64,000 nucleotides of DNA from positions 7,129,001 to 7,193,000 of the forward strand of contig JBAJFG010000019.1 in NCBI GenBank assembly GCA_037903475.1, given 5' to 3'. Of this stretch, positions 48,601 to 61,099 are shown piece by piece. The stretch is from Ancylostoma caninum (lineage: Eukaryota > Nematoda > Chromadorea > Rhabditida > Ancylostomatidae). The position numbers and the translations under genes are program-made. The notes beneath the pieces were generated by a model. It saw only the letters and a program-made list of their open reading frames with translations, did not search any database and was not told the DNA's origin. The stretch's first letter is position 1. Each line of letters begins with the position of its first letter.

Positions 48601-51344
48601 TATTTTATCGAGCAAAGCATTTGAATGGGCTATTATGTACAAGCAGCCCTACTTCATACCGCTAAGGCTACACGGCTGAATTCCTAGCAAAACAGTTATA
48701 GACCTCTGAGGAATCCTAGACCCACCTGTAGTCTGCAGAAACATGTTTGTGAACCACAAATGACACTGCAACCAACAACTGTGACCACCTTGAGCTCAGC
48801 CAGTTAGGATGTCACGAACTCGTTCTCAGTGAAAACAAGGCTTGCGGGTTACCTTCAACATCAGCCTCAATCCAATCCATAGACGTTCTCAGATTTTTCA
48901 AGGAACCTCACATATTGTTTTATACCATGTTAAAGCAAATTTCGCGCGAAAATAAATGGTGTGGAAAGGTTTTGGGTCAATTACAATCTTTTGTTTGAGG
49001 AAGAGGAGCAGGCAACATGAACACCTATTAGTTTAACCTATCTTTCTCTCGCTTTTATGTAGCAATTATGTTTTTTTCCAAGGGCTGTTGCGCAGCCTGT
49101 ATGAAGCTCTAATGGAATTAGTTTGAATTTTTTGGACTATGTGAGAAATCAAAAGAAATAAAAGCAAACATATGTAACTGCATACAAAGTTGTTTGCATT
49201 GTCTAGTAAATCGCAGTAATTTCATTAGTTCTACCGGAATGGGTTGAGGAAGAGTGGGTTCTGGATGAAGAAACCGAAGCAAGGCCCGCACAGCGTAATG
49301 TAGGTAAATCATTTATGTGGAAGGCGATTTACATAATTTTCAATTTAATGAGAGTGTCAAAATCATGCATTAACGACCGTGCACCCTTCACCTTGATTGT
49401 CTTGGTTAATATCTATTATAGTATTCAAAAACCAAGAACGCAAGAACCGATTCCCTGATCTACGGTAGGAACTTCTTTACAGATTCGCCTTCTCCCAGCC
49501 TTGGAGACGCTTCTGATCCATCATTGCACTATCAACACAATGTCGTTTTTTGGCAGCTCCCAAGCATCGACGTTTGACCCCAAAAAAGGCGTCGATGCGT
49601 TTTGCGCACGTGCGCGCCACTCGCCCGGGTGGTCGGAGACGTCGGCGCTTTCGAAGCGGAATAATTGATGCGATTTAATTTTAATTTGGCGTACGACGCG
49701 AATCCCTTCAAGGCGCGCACGAATTATTTAGAAACATCGGTCGAACTGGATTCTACGCCAGCGCCGTACGGGCTGGCGCAGGTCGAAACGTCGTCTTACG
49801 TTGTGATGGCTAAATTCGCAGTTTAGCAATGAAACAAAGACGAAAAACAGCTTCCGCCTTTTGTTTTCTTTTTATGTTTGGTACGAGTTTTGCAGGGCTT
49901 TCTAATTCCTTGGGAATGCAGCGACCTCATCAAACAAAGGTGGTGCTCTTCACAGCTCTTCACAACTACGCCTACAATTATTTATTGAAACGGAGACCAT
50001 ACGATTGCATCCAAGAGATGGAAAAATTGCTGAACACTAGTTCATAGTCCCCTCTTGGGTTGCTGTTTGGTTATTGTTACCTAATAAATAAACAACTATG
50101 TAAGCATTGATAAAGACGGATTATTGAAAGGGCTAGAAGAAAGGTACACGGGAAATAACCCCTGGAAAGCTTTAGCAAGTCGGTTTCTGAAAAGTGATCC
50201 ACATTTTTCATGTACCTTCTTTACAGCTCTTAATCTAGTGTTATTGCTATCGATAGATAATAAATCGCCGGGAACTAAAGACAATCAAGGCGCTGTAGAC
50301 GAATAAATAAATATTCTGTGCTTAAATATACACTCTACAGCATGGGATAAGAGTACAGCAACCAGGAGCAGGGAAGACATAAAAAATTCGATCCATCGGC
50401 AGGAAACCGGACCCTGGAATATGGGCATTTAGTGAAATCGCAAACAGTAACGCGGAAGGTTGGGGTAAAATCGGTCCTCTATCTTTTCAAGTGCTTTCCC
50501 GAAGATTCTAAATTTCTAGGAATGTACCTCTCTCTCTCCGGCACCGCAAAAAGCTACTGGCCATATTGGTTGAGGCCTGTGCAAATGCTTGGCCAATCGA
50601 CAATTCCAAGAGTTCCTTAAATTTACTATTTCTTAAGCCCTGAACAAGAAGTAGCCCGAATGCTGGAGCAGTTTCCTAGTAGGGCGTCGAGAAACAATCT
50701 CTCAAATATATTTGACTCCAAGGTGAAGTACTAGTATGCCCCTATAAGAGCAACTCGTGTTACGGTACCTTTGGCTCATTCTGTAAGCGCCATGATGGTA
50801 TTTGCCTGGTATATTCAATGAATAAATGAATCAACATCCATCCATGTGTAAACATGAAATATTCGTTATAAGAATTCTAATGTAATTAGAAACACGTGAA
50901 TCTCTATTTCTGGGTAAAATATGTACAACGCACTATTTATGAATACGAACTCACCGCGTGTTTGTCACAGATAAGAATCTCCTTTAATTCACTGAGGCAA
51001 TGATTAATTCGAGCCCGTCGTTTCTTCTCCATCATTGGCTTGTTTGTCTGCAACAGATTTACGGTCATTTTCAACAACTGATAGGCCTTCAAATATAAAA
51101 ATCCAAGAAATCCTAGTTATCCCAAAAAAAGTCACCCAGTACCTTTCCAAAACAAGCATATATTTCTGAAGTGTTCATCTTGAGCAAGATTGCTCTACTG
51201 AAGAATCATTTTGAATTTTCATGGAAAATATTATGCAAGAATCCACTGAGAATTTGCTCAGAAAGAAAGGGCCTAAAGTGTTGAGCTCACCTTTTTCATG
51301 TGTCCTCTCTCATCACTTGAGAAGCTCTCAATGTCGGAGTACAT
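45614..51344 (-). CDS. lin-22: Hairy/E(spl)-class bHLH repressor, lin-22-like, four exons
   Basis: Exons in transcript order: 51344-51291, 51047-50955, 48093-48012, 46065-45614; phases 0,0,1; 226 aa. The acceptor TTTTCAG precedes the ATG by one base, suggesting SL trans-splicing. Residues 1-18 are acidic and Ser-rich. The basic region and helix 1 read NKPMMEKKRRARINHCLSEL, with the Pro typical of Hairy proteins; after the loop comes helix 2, KWEKADILEMTVDYLKKL. The remainder is Ser/Thr/Pro-rich with a basic TKRRR patch and a Gln/Leu segment (QHLLALQYQQNL). Hairy proteins bind N-box/E-box DNA and recruit Groucho through a C-terminal WRPW; here the end is PWRTM, and no Orange domain is seen. 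C. elegans lin-22 acts in epidermal and neuronal patterning; orthology is inferred from the bHLH. An intron in the HLH loop is common in the family. Confidence 0.9.
46570..46627. repeat. 15-bp-arm stem-loop in the bHLH gene's last intron
   Basis: CGGAAACCCTGCAAT and its exact complement ATTGCAGGGTTTCCG flank about 28 bases. The size is compatible with a small pre-miRNA-like hairpin or a foldback remnant. Confidence 0.6.
48094..50954 (-). other. bHLH gene intron 2 with GC-rich island
   Basis: A GC-rich block at 49540-49800 includes CACGTGCG and a GCCAGC...GCTGGC palindrome. It breaks with the surrounding AT-rich sequence and could be an intronic enhancer; no coding sense is recognised. Confidence 0.4.
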
Positions 51345-51909
51345 CCTGAAAAGTACGTCTAAAGAAAGTTCGAGGACTTCAAAAACAAAAAAAAATACGC
51401 AGCGTGGCACAAAGTGGAAAGTGACATAGTGGTGGAATTAATGTCTGATTTAATTCAATTATTCATTCATATAATAGATAAGAACAGAGGTGCGCAGAAG
51501 CACTCGAAGGAATTTGAGCAGGATGGCCTGCATGAGAACGAAAATACTAAGAATATAAAGGTAATTTATAATGAGCAAACAAACAAACGGAAGTGGAAGT
51601 GAAAATGTGTAGATTAGGTAATGCAGGGTGAAAGAATCTGAGATACGACATGCCAAACCTTTCTTGCTTATTCTCAGTCTGCGTAGGTACAATGTGGGAA
51701 CGAGTGGGATGAGAAAAAAATAACTGCAGGATGCGAGAACAACTAGGCAGTGGGGCTAAAATACATCACATTTATAAACATTTGAAGCAGACGCATGACC
51801 TCTTCCAAGGATTTTACTCCAGTGTTTGACACTGCAAAGATGGCAAAATCATCACTATTCAACATTTGGTTCGTAAGTTTGGAAGATGGTCTTCCATCGA
51901 AGCGCTCTC

Positions 51910-52115
51910 CTCTCCGGTAGTAAGGTACCTGTTTCCCGATTCACCACTGGAAGGATTGGTTGTCTCATACCCATGACCGTAGCTACCCACATGCATCAGT
52001 TGGGTATAGGCAACTTTAGGTATGGCTAAACCTCTTGGTGGATGCTGGGTGAGGGATAAACTCGGGTACACTGACACGTTTAAACCGGTGATCTCAATGA
52101 ATGCACAAGGCCCTC
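51910..52115. repeat. Palindromic GATTACCC/GGGTAATC family, degenerate copy
   Basis: Contains TACCCACATGCATCAGTTGG, the segment GGTGGATGCTGGGTGAGGGA seen in related form at 40580 and 40860, and a right arm ACCGGTGATCTCAATGAATG. Confidence 0.5.
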
Positions 52116-54956
52116 CTCGAGTCTCCTATATTTGGGACCATTGGTGTTCTTATTTCTCTAGCTTTGACGATTTATGTGCAATCCATAAATTAGGCAACCC
52201 CACTCAGAGTTTTCTTCAATGAATTACGTACATTTACAAAGAAAAGGAATGAGCTAACAAGTTAGAAATGTTAAGAGAAACTCTGTCGGAAGGAAGGTGA
52301 CATGATATCAGTAGAATCTCCCCTAAACTGTGATTTGCCACTAAAATTCTCTTCTTGGTTTCATTGGAAGTAGATTGTTTTTGGCCATATTGTGCAGCTA
52401 CAAACCAAAGCAGCGTAGGAGGTTTGAAAAGCCTTTACATCCTTCTTTTCAGACGAGGGAAAGAAAACATGAAGTAAGTGCTTCAGGGGAGAAATTAACG
52501 TGAAAAATGAAAACTACTGCTCTTTCGAAGGTAGCCCTGTGTAAAAATGCTTTCGCCGCAAATTCCAGAGAAAAAACAGGCAATAGCGCTTCCTCACATG
52601 AACAAAAGCTTCGGTCTTCCACTAATCCTGGAATCCAGTCCATCTCATCGCTAAAGACCTCGCAGGAACGTGGTGTGCGCGCGTGCGACATCGTGTCGAG
52701 CGTTGAAAACGAATTGTACGAGCTTTGGTCAGCGCTAATCCAATGACGCGATGATCCTGTCGTTGATTGTCTCGCACAAATGCATGGCTGGCGTTCGGAT
52801 GGCGAGACGAGAGAGGAATTGATGAGAAGATCATGAGATAGTGCGAGTTCCTCCTGATTTCCCTCCCTGGATTTGATCCACCACAAAAACACAGTGAAGA
52901 ATCTTTCCTAGAAAGGATCACAGGCCTGGACAGAAGCTAGCCATCCAGGTAACTAGTCTGATTACGGTATTGTACTGCAACATATAGTCTACCGTAGTCA
53001 AGTGCTAGTTTCACAGGCGTTGGCTCGGCCTGCCTGGCACCTGTCGCCCACTCGTCCGTCGCCGTCGTCGACTTCGGTCCGTACACGGGGCGACGGAGCG
53101 ATTCCTTATCGCACGGTGCAGTAATCGTTCATGCTGCCGCCTCGCCATTCAAAACAAAACGCCACCACCACGGGTACCGTAATGGTGGTAGATGAACTCG
53201 CTGGCCGGTCGTACACCGACGCCGCCGCTCAGAGCAAAAATCGACGACGAGCGGCAGAGGTGGAGGTATTGTGTTCCTTAGAGCAGTCATTGTAGACTGT
53301 CCTCAATTCTCTGCTTTAAGATCCCAACCTTGTGAGAGGGTTTATGCCGCCCTGGTTAACCAACAATGGAATACCCTTCTACAAGACATCTCTTTGCCGG
53401 GTGATCCTACTTCAGCTTAGTCATTTACAGCTACGGACCAAATAAATGCATAGTTATCATCTCACTGCGATGAAACGTTCCCAGACTTATGGCAATCCTG
53501 AGAAAACGTTCCAAAAAGGTTTACGAATCATTGTTATTTCCTGCATATTTTCACAAAATATGATAAAATCTCCAAATCAGGTTCACTGGCCACTTCGGTA
53601 CAATAATTTTTACTTTTTAATGGGTAGGAACCGAAGAAAAATGGAAGAAAAAGATATACGAGCCATTGCAGAATTTGTACGGGGACAGTGAAGATGCAAA
53701 GGGTTAATGTAAACCAAACGTACGTTACCATGGAACAATAAGCTGAGAAAGATGGAGAGAAAAAGACCAAGGCAGCACCATCTACGGATCACGTAGGAAA
53801 ATCGGCTCTATGCCTGTTTTTCTTCACGTTTCATGTCCTGATAATGAAATTGTACGTTCTTTCCGCTAACTCTGTCCTCCTTATGTTTTGGGTTCTTCTA
53901 TAATTTATTCAGTTTAAAGGAAAAGAAAAAACTGCCTTTGATGCTTTAAAATTGCCTTTTAAGCTAGAAAGGGATAAGTGATGTTCGGTGAAGAAAGACG
54001 ATCCACGATCCACTTTGCAAAAAATTAAGGAGATTGCAACCAAAGAACTGTAGATCGATTAATTTATTTGTTTATGGGATGTGGGCTAGGTTGTTGCCTA
54101 AGAAGAAATATTCCCAGTCCAGAAAGCTGACAGCTGCACATCTACGTACCTGAACCAACAACACACGAAACATTAAGAAACAGAGAAAAAAGAGCACAAG
54201 GATGACAGGGATCCCACAAAAAAATGATATGTATTATCCCTCTCGCAACTCTGGTAACTAGGAGCTCTATTATAGCTACTCAGTACAGTGTAATTCAATA
54301 ATAATCAACTATAATTTTCTGTACCAAAGAAATGGAAGGAAAGAATCGTTTTTCAAGGAGAAATAGCTGAAATCGCAACCACTGCCTTTACTATCAAGAT
54401 TACTCGCAATCTATAATTTTGAATTAATAACTTTTGATTAATTAATTAATATAATTAAGAATCAATAAAATTGTAAATTTGATAATCTACAATTCATATT
54501 ATCAAGATCAAGGTTACTCGTAACTTCATGTAGGGTTTTGCATGTTCTCAACCCATACCGAAGCTCTTGTTCCCTCTTGAGAGTGTTTGCGATATTTTAG
54601 CAAAGGTACACAAGGAAATTTCTCAGTGCATGCGAAAACTGGCGAGTTCGATAGTCGAAATGCAACTGCACCGGAAATTATGAAGTATCCCAGAGGAGGA
54701 GTAAAATGAAGGTAGAATTGTAGAACTCTATAATATCTATTACCTACGTAATTTAACTTACCCGAAGTAAGTAAAACAACGAGAAAATGATAAAATACCC
54801 GCGATAAGTGGCTGCAGTGGGAATGAAGAGCACTTGAATCTATCAAAATTCGACTGAATTCGCGGGATTCCAACAATTCAGACAAAATGTCGGAAGAACC
54901 GCAGCAGAATAGGCCTGTGTGGGGAACGAATCGGAAGGACCGCAGCAGCTATTCGG

Positions 54957-55029
54957 GAGAAATGCAGCAGGAAACCGGAAGGACCGCAGGTCACCTGTCG
55001 GTTCCTCCGGTTGCCTGCTGCATTTCTTC
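54957..55029. repeat. ~33-bp-arm hairpin
   Basis: GAAATGCAGCAGGAAACCGG continuing AAGGACCGCAGGT folds on ACCTGTCGGTTCCTCCGGTT continuing GCCTGCTGCATTTC with four or five mismatches and almost no loop. Short GCAGCAG/GGAAGGACCGCAG pieces also repeat directly upstream (54900-54945). Confidence 0.7.
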
Positions 55030-56229
55030 CAAAAAATTGTCTGAGAACCTCTTCAACGTGCTTTCGAACGGATTCGATTTGTCTGTAAAGTATTAATCAA
55101 TCCACTTATTTTTCATTTACGAACTTTATATTTATGGCAGACTTGTTCAGAGTCAAAATATCCACAAAAAAAAAAACCAAATAGAGCAGCAAAAAGACTT
55201 CATTCTGTCAATGACAGGTAGATGAATGTTTAATAACTAAATTGCATCTTAATTACCAAGGATTTTCTCCAGAACACTGCACAATAACAATGCAAACTTC
55301 ATATAATGTCTCAATATAACCAAAAACTGTCTAGTAAGGCAAACGAGTTCATTGTTATCTGCTAAGCGATGAGAAAGAACGATTTACATAAATTCCTGTA
55401 GAAAAAAAAACAAAAGGTTTCTTGCATCGTCGACGAGCTTATGGTAAAACAAAATCGTTAGAAAAGATAAAGAAAAGTCCCAAAAAATCAGAAAAAGTGT
55501 AGTGGCAACTATGTATATCCTCGAAAGTAGATAACAATAGTCCTGGAAATTCGAACCATCGATGGAGCATAATGTAACCCCTCACAGCAAGTAAAAATGT
55601 CATGTGGAACAGGAAAATATTTATAATCCTTGCGAAAATTCGAGAATAGTGAATTCAGGAATAATGAAACTAAGGACTCAAATAAGGAAAAGGCCTGGAT
55701 ACTCAGTAAATCTCTTTGGAAGAGTCATGTAAAGCTACCGTCATGGCTAGATAACGTGCAGAGAAAGAATAAAACGACACAAAATGATACAAAAACGTGT
55801 GGAGGAAGAGCTTCGAAGGCAAGAAACAAGGACCAGAAGGGCCTGGAAAAAGATTACGCGGCGTAAAAAGTGAAGAAAGAAACGATGGAAAGTATGCATA
55901 GGAATGGCCTTGCTCGACCTCTTACCTCGGTCGAGGTTTTCTGAGGATTTTCCATGTAACGTTCACGCCCAGCAGTACGTAAATAGACCAGGCACAGTGT
56001 GTTGTGTACCACTTAAGTGCCCACTAGAGTGAAAAGTAGGGGAAAACGAGTAGATGATTTATGAAAAACTAAGCCATCGGCTGAGTGTGCGTGCCTGCCA
56101 CTTCCGGTGCAACTCGCGCTGCAAATAGCCTCAGCGACGATGTCAAGGATGCACTTATTCCCACGCCCACTCAGCCTCAGCATCCATGTGTGTAGCAGTT
56201 AGGGGATTAGCATTGATGTATGCTGATCA

Positions 56230-56530
56230 ACTTAACGTCGCCCCCTAGTCGGTCGCCGGCGGCGGCGGCACACTTATGACGCTGACGTTGAGGCCGTAGG
56301 TTAACGAAGCGAAGCCTTCCGGTGGCATACGCGAGCGGCCGCAGCAGCTCGCCGAGTAAATATTGGCACTAACCGTCCGCCGCCACCGCCAGCCCGCCAT
56401 CCTGACGACCACGGCCGGGTCACAAGCCCGTCTGAGTGGAAAAATAGCATCGCAAACAACGCCCGCAGCTCGGCGGTCCACAGTCAACTGTTTCGGAGTT
56501 GGCCGGACGGCTGCCGGTTGAATGGTTCGC
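56230..56530. other. GC-rich island
   Basis: About 300 bp, clearly GC-rich, with a 95-codon minus frame (56245-56532) rich in Arg/Ala and Pro but with no domain recognised. Most likely regulatory or repeat DNA. Confidence 0.35.
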
Positions 56531-56599
56531 ATCTTGCTGGAGAGGGAAGGTTAGGGGCACACACTATTTTCATAATTTTTTAATGGTTATAACAACAAT

Positions 56600-58200
56600 A
56601 ATTGGTGGTTTTGGTAATTGAATGGTTCCTTTAATGTTAGGGGCTCCTGATATAAGTTTTCCGAAGCGTGGTTCAAGGTTATAAGGAGCCATTACTACAG
56701 GGACAAAGCAGGAAATCACCAGTTATGAGGGCAAGGTGAATTTTAATGACACAAAAATTCAAGGAACAAGTATTTTGAGTGAAAAGTAATGACCCCGAAA
56801 AAATTATAGGTGGTGAGGAGAGTCTTCAGAAGTCTGTCTCACTAAGCCTTCATGTTTCTTGCATTTTGTTTTTTTTTTGTTGCTTTATTTCCTCAATGCT
56901 TTTCCATCATTAAGTTACTAGCCAGGTTATAAAATCCATATTTCGGCGCAAATCAGAGCCGAGCCAAGCCTGGCCCACTGGGTTATGTGCCGCAACGGAT
57001 TTCAAAGTAGGGTTACAGGAATTGTGGCGTACTGTCTTCATACATTCGGCAAACAGACAGATAAAAGGATAACTAGGCGAGCGAATAGCGTGAGTGCTAT
57101 CACTCATCCATGGTATCCAGAGAATCAGGATTTTAGCTCTGTACTTAATGGATGGTGTTGCAAGGCCAAATTTTGCCTCGGATCCACTCTGCCAGGGAAT
57201 GCTTACTGAGCCACCTAATAAAATTGGACAGTTTTACCTCCTTAAGCAGTTATTTCCTGGGCCTTTAGGACCAGTCTAAACTAAATATCTATCTATCACC
57301 AAATCAGCTCAAGGCCGCAAGGATTTGTTCGAATTTACACCAATTCCTGTAGCTAGGAGCGCATTCCACACGTCATTACCTAGCAGAATAAATCTATAAT
57401 CTATGTATGACCATTATGGATGGATGCTAATCCAAAATCCGAAATAAAATTGGGCAGTTTTACCTCTGTAAGCAGCTATTTCCTGGGTCTTTAGTACCAG
57501 TAGCATAAAAAATGGGAACATTACTGAGGTATACATACTTACTTTAGGGTACAAATAATACAGAACATAAGCGATAACAGTATACAACATGAAAGCGTTG
57601 GAAGTAAAGATGAGGAAGAATTTTATTTATTCAATTGTTCACGTCTGCTCAGTGGCAAGTGGGCCGATGAAAGAAAATCGAATGAAAAAATGAGCCCCAC
57701 CATCAATGTTGCCTTATTTCCTTTTGAAAAAAGGCTAGACGAAAAACATTCCCTGATACGGTGGCTTCTCATGAGAGGTCACATGGCCGCAATTTCGTAG
57801 TTCTAAGAGAGGGACAAGATCTGGATGAAGCACTCCTCTCCTTTATTATCTCCAACAAAATAATGAAGATTTTTCTATCCTACAGGAAAAGTTGTAAGAA
57901 ACGATTTAAAAATTGGAAAACGTTCACAGTGAAATCATCTGGTTTGCGTAATTATGGCAAAGTTGGGCGTGACAGGGAAACGCACATTGTTCAAAGAAAA
58001 TTCTGCTGCTGACTAGATATGAGTTGTTAGGAATAGGCTCAAGGAGTTGACCCAGAAATGTTCTGAAAGCCCAGAATTCATCTAAGACACTGAAGGCAAT
58101 TCTAAGGACTGTCTTAACGTCAGCCCAAAACCCAAGGAGCTCTCAAAAACCTGACATGAATCTTTCCTACCATTTCTACTGGTTAAAGCAAAGACACAGC
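56600..58200. other. Intergenic, no recognisable gene
   Basis: AT-rich. Contains a ~62-bp direct repeat (57217-57279 and 57443-57504). Confidence 0.4.
57217..57504. repeat. ~62-bp direct repeat, 226 bp apart
   Basis: AATAAAATTGG(A/G)CAGTTTTACCTC...GCAG(T/C)TATTTCCTGGG(C/T)CTTTAG occurs at 57217-57279 and again at 57443-57504 in the same direction with a handful of differences. Confidence 0.75.
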
Positions 58201-58219
58201 AACGGTCGCACTAGGTGGT

Positions 58220-58400
58220 AGCAAGTGAAGGAGTGTGGTGTATCACACGCGCGCCCGTCGTGTGCCCGACGGGTGCGACCGGGCGCAGCACCGCCCGTTC
58301 GTCCACGGCGGGATTACGGTAGCGTGTGCGCTCGCACGCGACACACGACGTCGTACAGTAGCCCGCGCCGGCCGCACACTCGCACATACTAGAGATTCAT
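58220..58400. other. GC-rich island
   Basis: Very GC-rich, with CpG-containing short palindromes (CCCGTCG...CGACGGG near 58253-58272). A 93-codon Arg-rich frame crosses it but has no recognised domain. Confidence 0.35.
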
Positions 58401-59529
58401 CTAGATATAGCGATAATTCGCGGAGAGATTTCGTAGAATCGCCTACGGGGTCGTCGGGGGCTATGGATCTTCTCGCTGAGCGAACATCTCAGAGATGCGG
58501 AAAGAGGATGGGTTGAGAAACGGGGGAGAGCTGGGAAAATTGGACAGAAATGGGATCCTGGAACGAACAGAGATCTAGGACAGGCCTGTAGATCTGGGAT
58601 TTCAATTGCTTCCCTGTGATCCACACCAAGATATGTCCTTCATTTCATTTTCTTAATGATACTCCTCGTTATGGTGTACCTTAGGTACTGTAAAGTAATG
58701 GTAAAGCTCCTCAGATATTGGCTGCAGTATTCAAACCTATGTCAAAGTTTAGAAACTGGGCTATCAAGCCTCATATGGAAAAAAAAATCTCGGAATTGAT
58801 CGCAATTCGGTATTCTTGAGAGCTTAGAGGACCTTGCAGGGAAAGCAGCATACTCGGAAGGCTTAGGACTTTCAACTACTTCCCATCTTTATCTGTTTAT
58901 ATACTCGTTAGATCGGTAAAAATGTTGCTTGACAGTACAGTAGCTCGTATATTCACGGTCAGCATATAGGCTTGAAACAAAGAGGTCCGTTTAAGAGTAA
59001 TTAAAGATAGATTTACATCTTTATCAGATTTATTTTTTCATGGGACTCGAATGGATTCGTGCTTAAAAAGCAGTGGTCATATTACTCCTCTGTACTTTCT
59101 AACGATAGTTACTGCAAAAATTCTTTTCCCCTAAAGCCCTTTCTGGATGTATCTTCAGAAGAAACCTTAGAAAGACGGAATACAGCAGTTCCATCTCAAA
59201 AAAAAGCCACCATCTCACAAATGCACGAACGGGAAAATTCCAAAACATTTTTCTCGTGAAGTAGTGGACCACTTAACATACCAAGATGTTGCTCTTCAGT
59301 GTGGCATTCTCGAAAAGTGCTAAAAAAATTGAAGGTTCCAGCAAAATGATGAATATGCCATTGTGGTTCCAGCTTATCTTGACAAGAAATCTTAAGATTA
59401 ATGGACTAGGAAGTTCGCGACAGTGGTCGAAAATAAGCGATTTATCTTACCACTTGGACGTTTTTTCCCACTCAGGTAAGAGCTAGCATTTGTCACGTGG
59501 AGTGTGTAAAACGTCTGGACCGGCACGCA

Positions 59530-59690
59530 ATAGTAAAAACATGGGTAATCCCACATTGATGGGTTCTGTTACCTATGACCCTCAGCTGGATAGAGTCAAA
59601 CTTCGATGCGTAGGTTTACCCAGCATGTGTACTCCTAGCAATAGGTTATGACTGAGAAGCGATGTGCGGGAATCTGTGGGCGCCACAATG
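59530..59690. repeat. Palindromic GATTACCC/GGGTAATC family, degenerate copy
   Basis: AACATGGGTAATCCCACATTGATG at the left and GCGTAGGTTTACCCAGCATG at the right, in the family's order but decayed. Confidence 0.4.
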
Positions 59691-60529
59691 AACGTAGGTC
59701 ATCTCAAATATTACCAGATCACTAGTGAAATTCGTAGTTATGAAAACAATCCAAAACGATGTGTGCACGACGTACATAAACCAGTGATAGATGACGACAT
59801 TTCATTTTGGGTAAGATTTACCAGCTGCTCAATGCTAGGTATATCGCATCTATCGCTTCGCCGCGTCACGTAAGAGTAAACATTTTGATGGGTATCAGGT
59901 AACGGATAGAGGTGGAGGCGTTAATACATTCAACCTCGAGGCAAACTCAGTTATGCATTCTGCTCCTGGAGGTGGTTCTTCTCTCAAATTCGAAAACTCG
60001 CTTCTGAACAGGTCAAAATTCCGGATTTTTGGGAAGGATAAAGGAACACAGTCCTTGACGACTGAAAAGGAGGAAAATAGGACTTTCTATTCTTTGGACA
60101 CTCGAATTTTTGTACCAGGATCTGAAGAAATAACTCACTTATTTAATTTCGGGCAATCTTTAGGCTTCAGCATGACAAGTACTTATAGTATCTACAGTCC
60201 TTTCAGAAACGACGGTAGTTGAGTATTTGTGCCTGTGATCTGCAGTTCTCTCCTGTCTCCCGGAATACTGCACTATTTCTTGAGTTATCTCTTTCTCTAA
60301 TATCTGCCCAACTACGTCCCAGCAGAAGCGCACTATATCACTAGTGCTAGTGGATGTAGGGAGGTGGTGAGGGATTGCCAAATTTTTCCAGATTCGCTTC
60401 ATAAGGTGGAAACCTTCTTGTTTCAATCTTATTCGCAATTAGTTGTCCATTATTACATCTTACCTGACGTTGTAACCCTTTCTTACCCGGCTAAATACCT
60501 TATACTACTCCCGCGCTGTGTTTGAGCAC

Positions 60530-60740
60530 CAGCGCGTGTAACGATTTCTCCACTGGCACGGATCGCTCGATCTGTCCAGTGAAGCGATTAGCCGTACGCG
60601 TCGTACCTCTATAGCGACCTGTCACTGAGTATTAGAGCATCCAGCGATAGAATTCCGCGATAGCGACGCCATCATCAAACGACGCACCGCTCGGCTCGTC
60701 GCAGAACTTTCGCACGCCGTCACCGTACGCTAATCCTCTT
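60530..60740. other. GC-rich island
   Basis: Moderately GC-rich patch with many CG dinucleotides and no credible coding frame. Confidence 0.35.
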
Positions 60741-60900
60741 TCTGAAACAATCGGCCAGTCCACAGGCGCGTGAGTTTACAGCCTTGGGGAAGCGGCGGGC
60801 AACACAAAGGATTCTCCATGAGTTCAAGGAAAATTGTAGACAAACCAACATTGAGCAGTAGTTCCCATGTTCGACTGTCTTTGAACCTCGGCATTATGAT

Positions 60901-61096
60901 AGATTATGCTTTGTGTATTTGTGAGGTGCACAGCCTGGATCTGGATGCATGACTGAGGCGGTGTTTGTCCGGATATTTTCATGAATTGTTTTGACTCCTT
61001 CAGGCTCCGACGAAGGCGAGGAAGCCGAAACGTCAGCCAATAAAGTGAAATTATAACAACCTCGTGTGCGGCTCACAAATACACAAAGCATAATCT
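60901..61096. mobile_element. 25-bp perfect inverted repeat around a hammerhead-like core (Penelope-type relic?)
   Basis: Arms 60901-60925 (AGATTATGCTTTGTGTATTT...) and 61072-61096 are exact complements. Between them, at about 61004-61036, the sequence CCGACGA-AGGC-loop-GCC-GAAAC-GTC has the order of a hammerhead ribozyme (CUGANGA, stem II, GAAA, cleavage triplet GUC) with one core substitution, C for U at the second position. Penelope-like retroelements carry such motifs near their ends, so a Penelope remnant is an inference. Confidence 0.45.
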
Positions 61097-61099
61097 GTC

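Larger units (their letters stand above)
51345..56230. promoter_or_regulatory. 5' flank of the bHLH gene, gene-poor with GC islands
   Basis: No confident gene. GC-rich islands stand at about 52650-52710 and 53030-53270. A 147-codon minus frame (52449-52892) covers the first island but has no recognised domain and overlaps other open frames. The rest is AT-rich. Confidence 0.4.

Noticed and set aside
52449..52892. 147-codon minus-strand frame upstream of the bHLH gene
   Set aside because: Other frames over the same bases are open, it lacks a domain, and the bHLH gene already has a good trans-splice-type start at 51344.
57761..58012. 83-codon Lys-rich frame
   Set aside because: Short, no domain, no splice signals in consistent phase.
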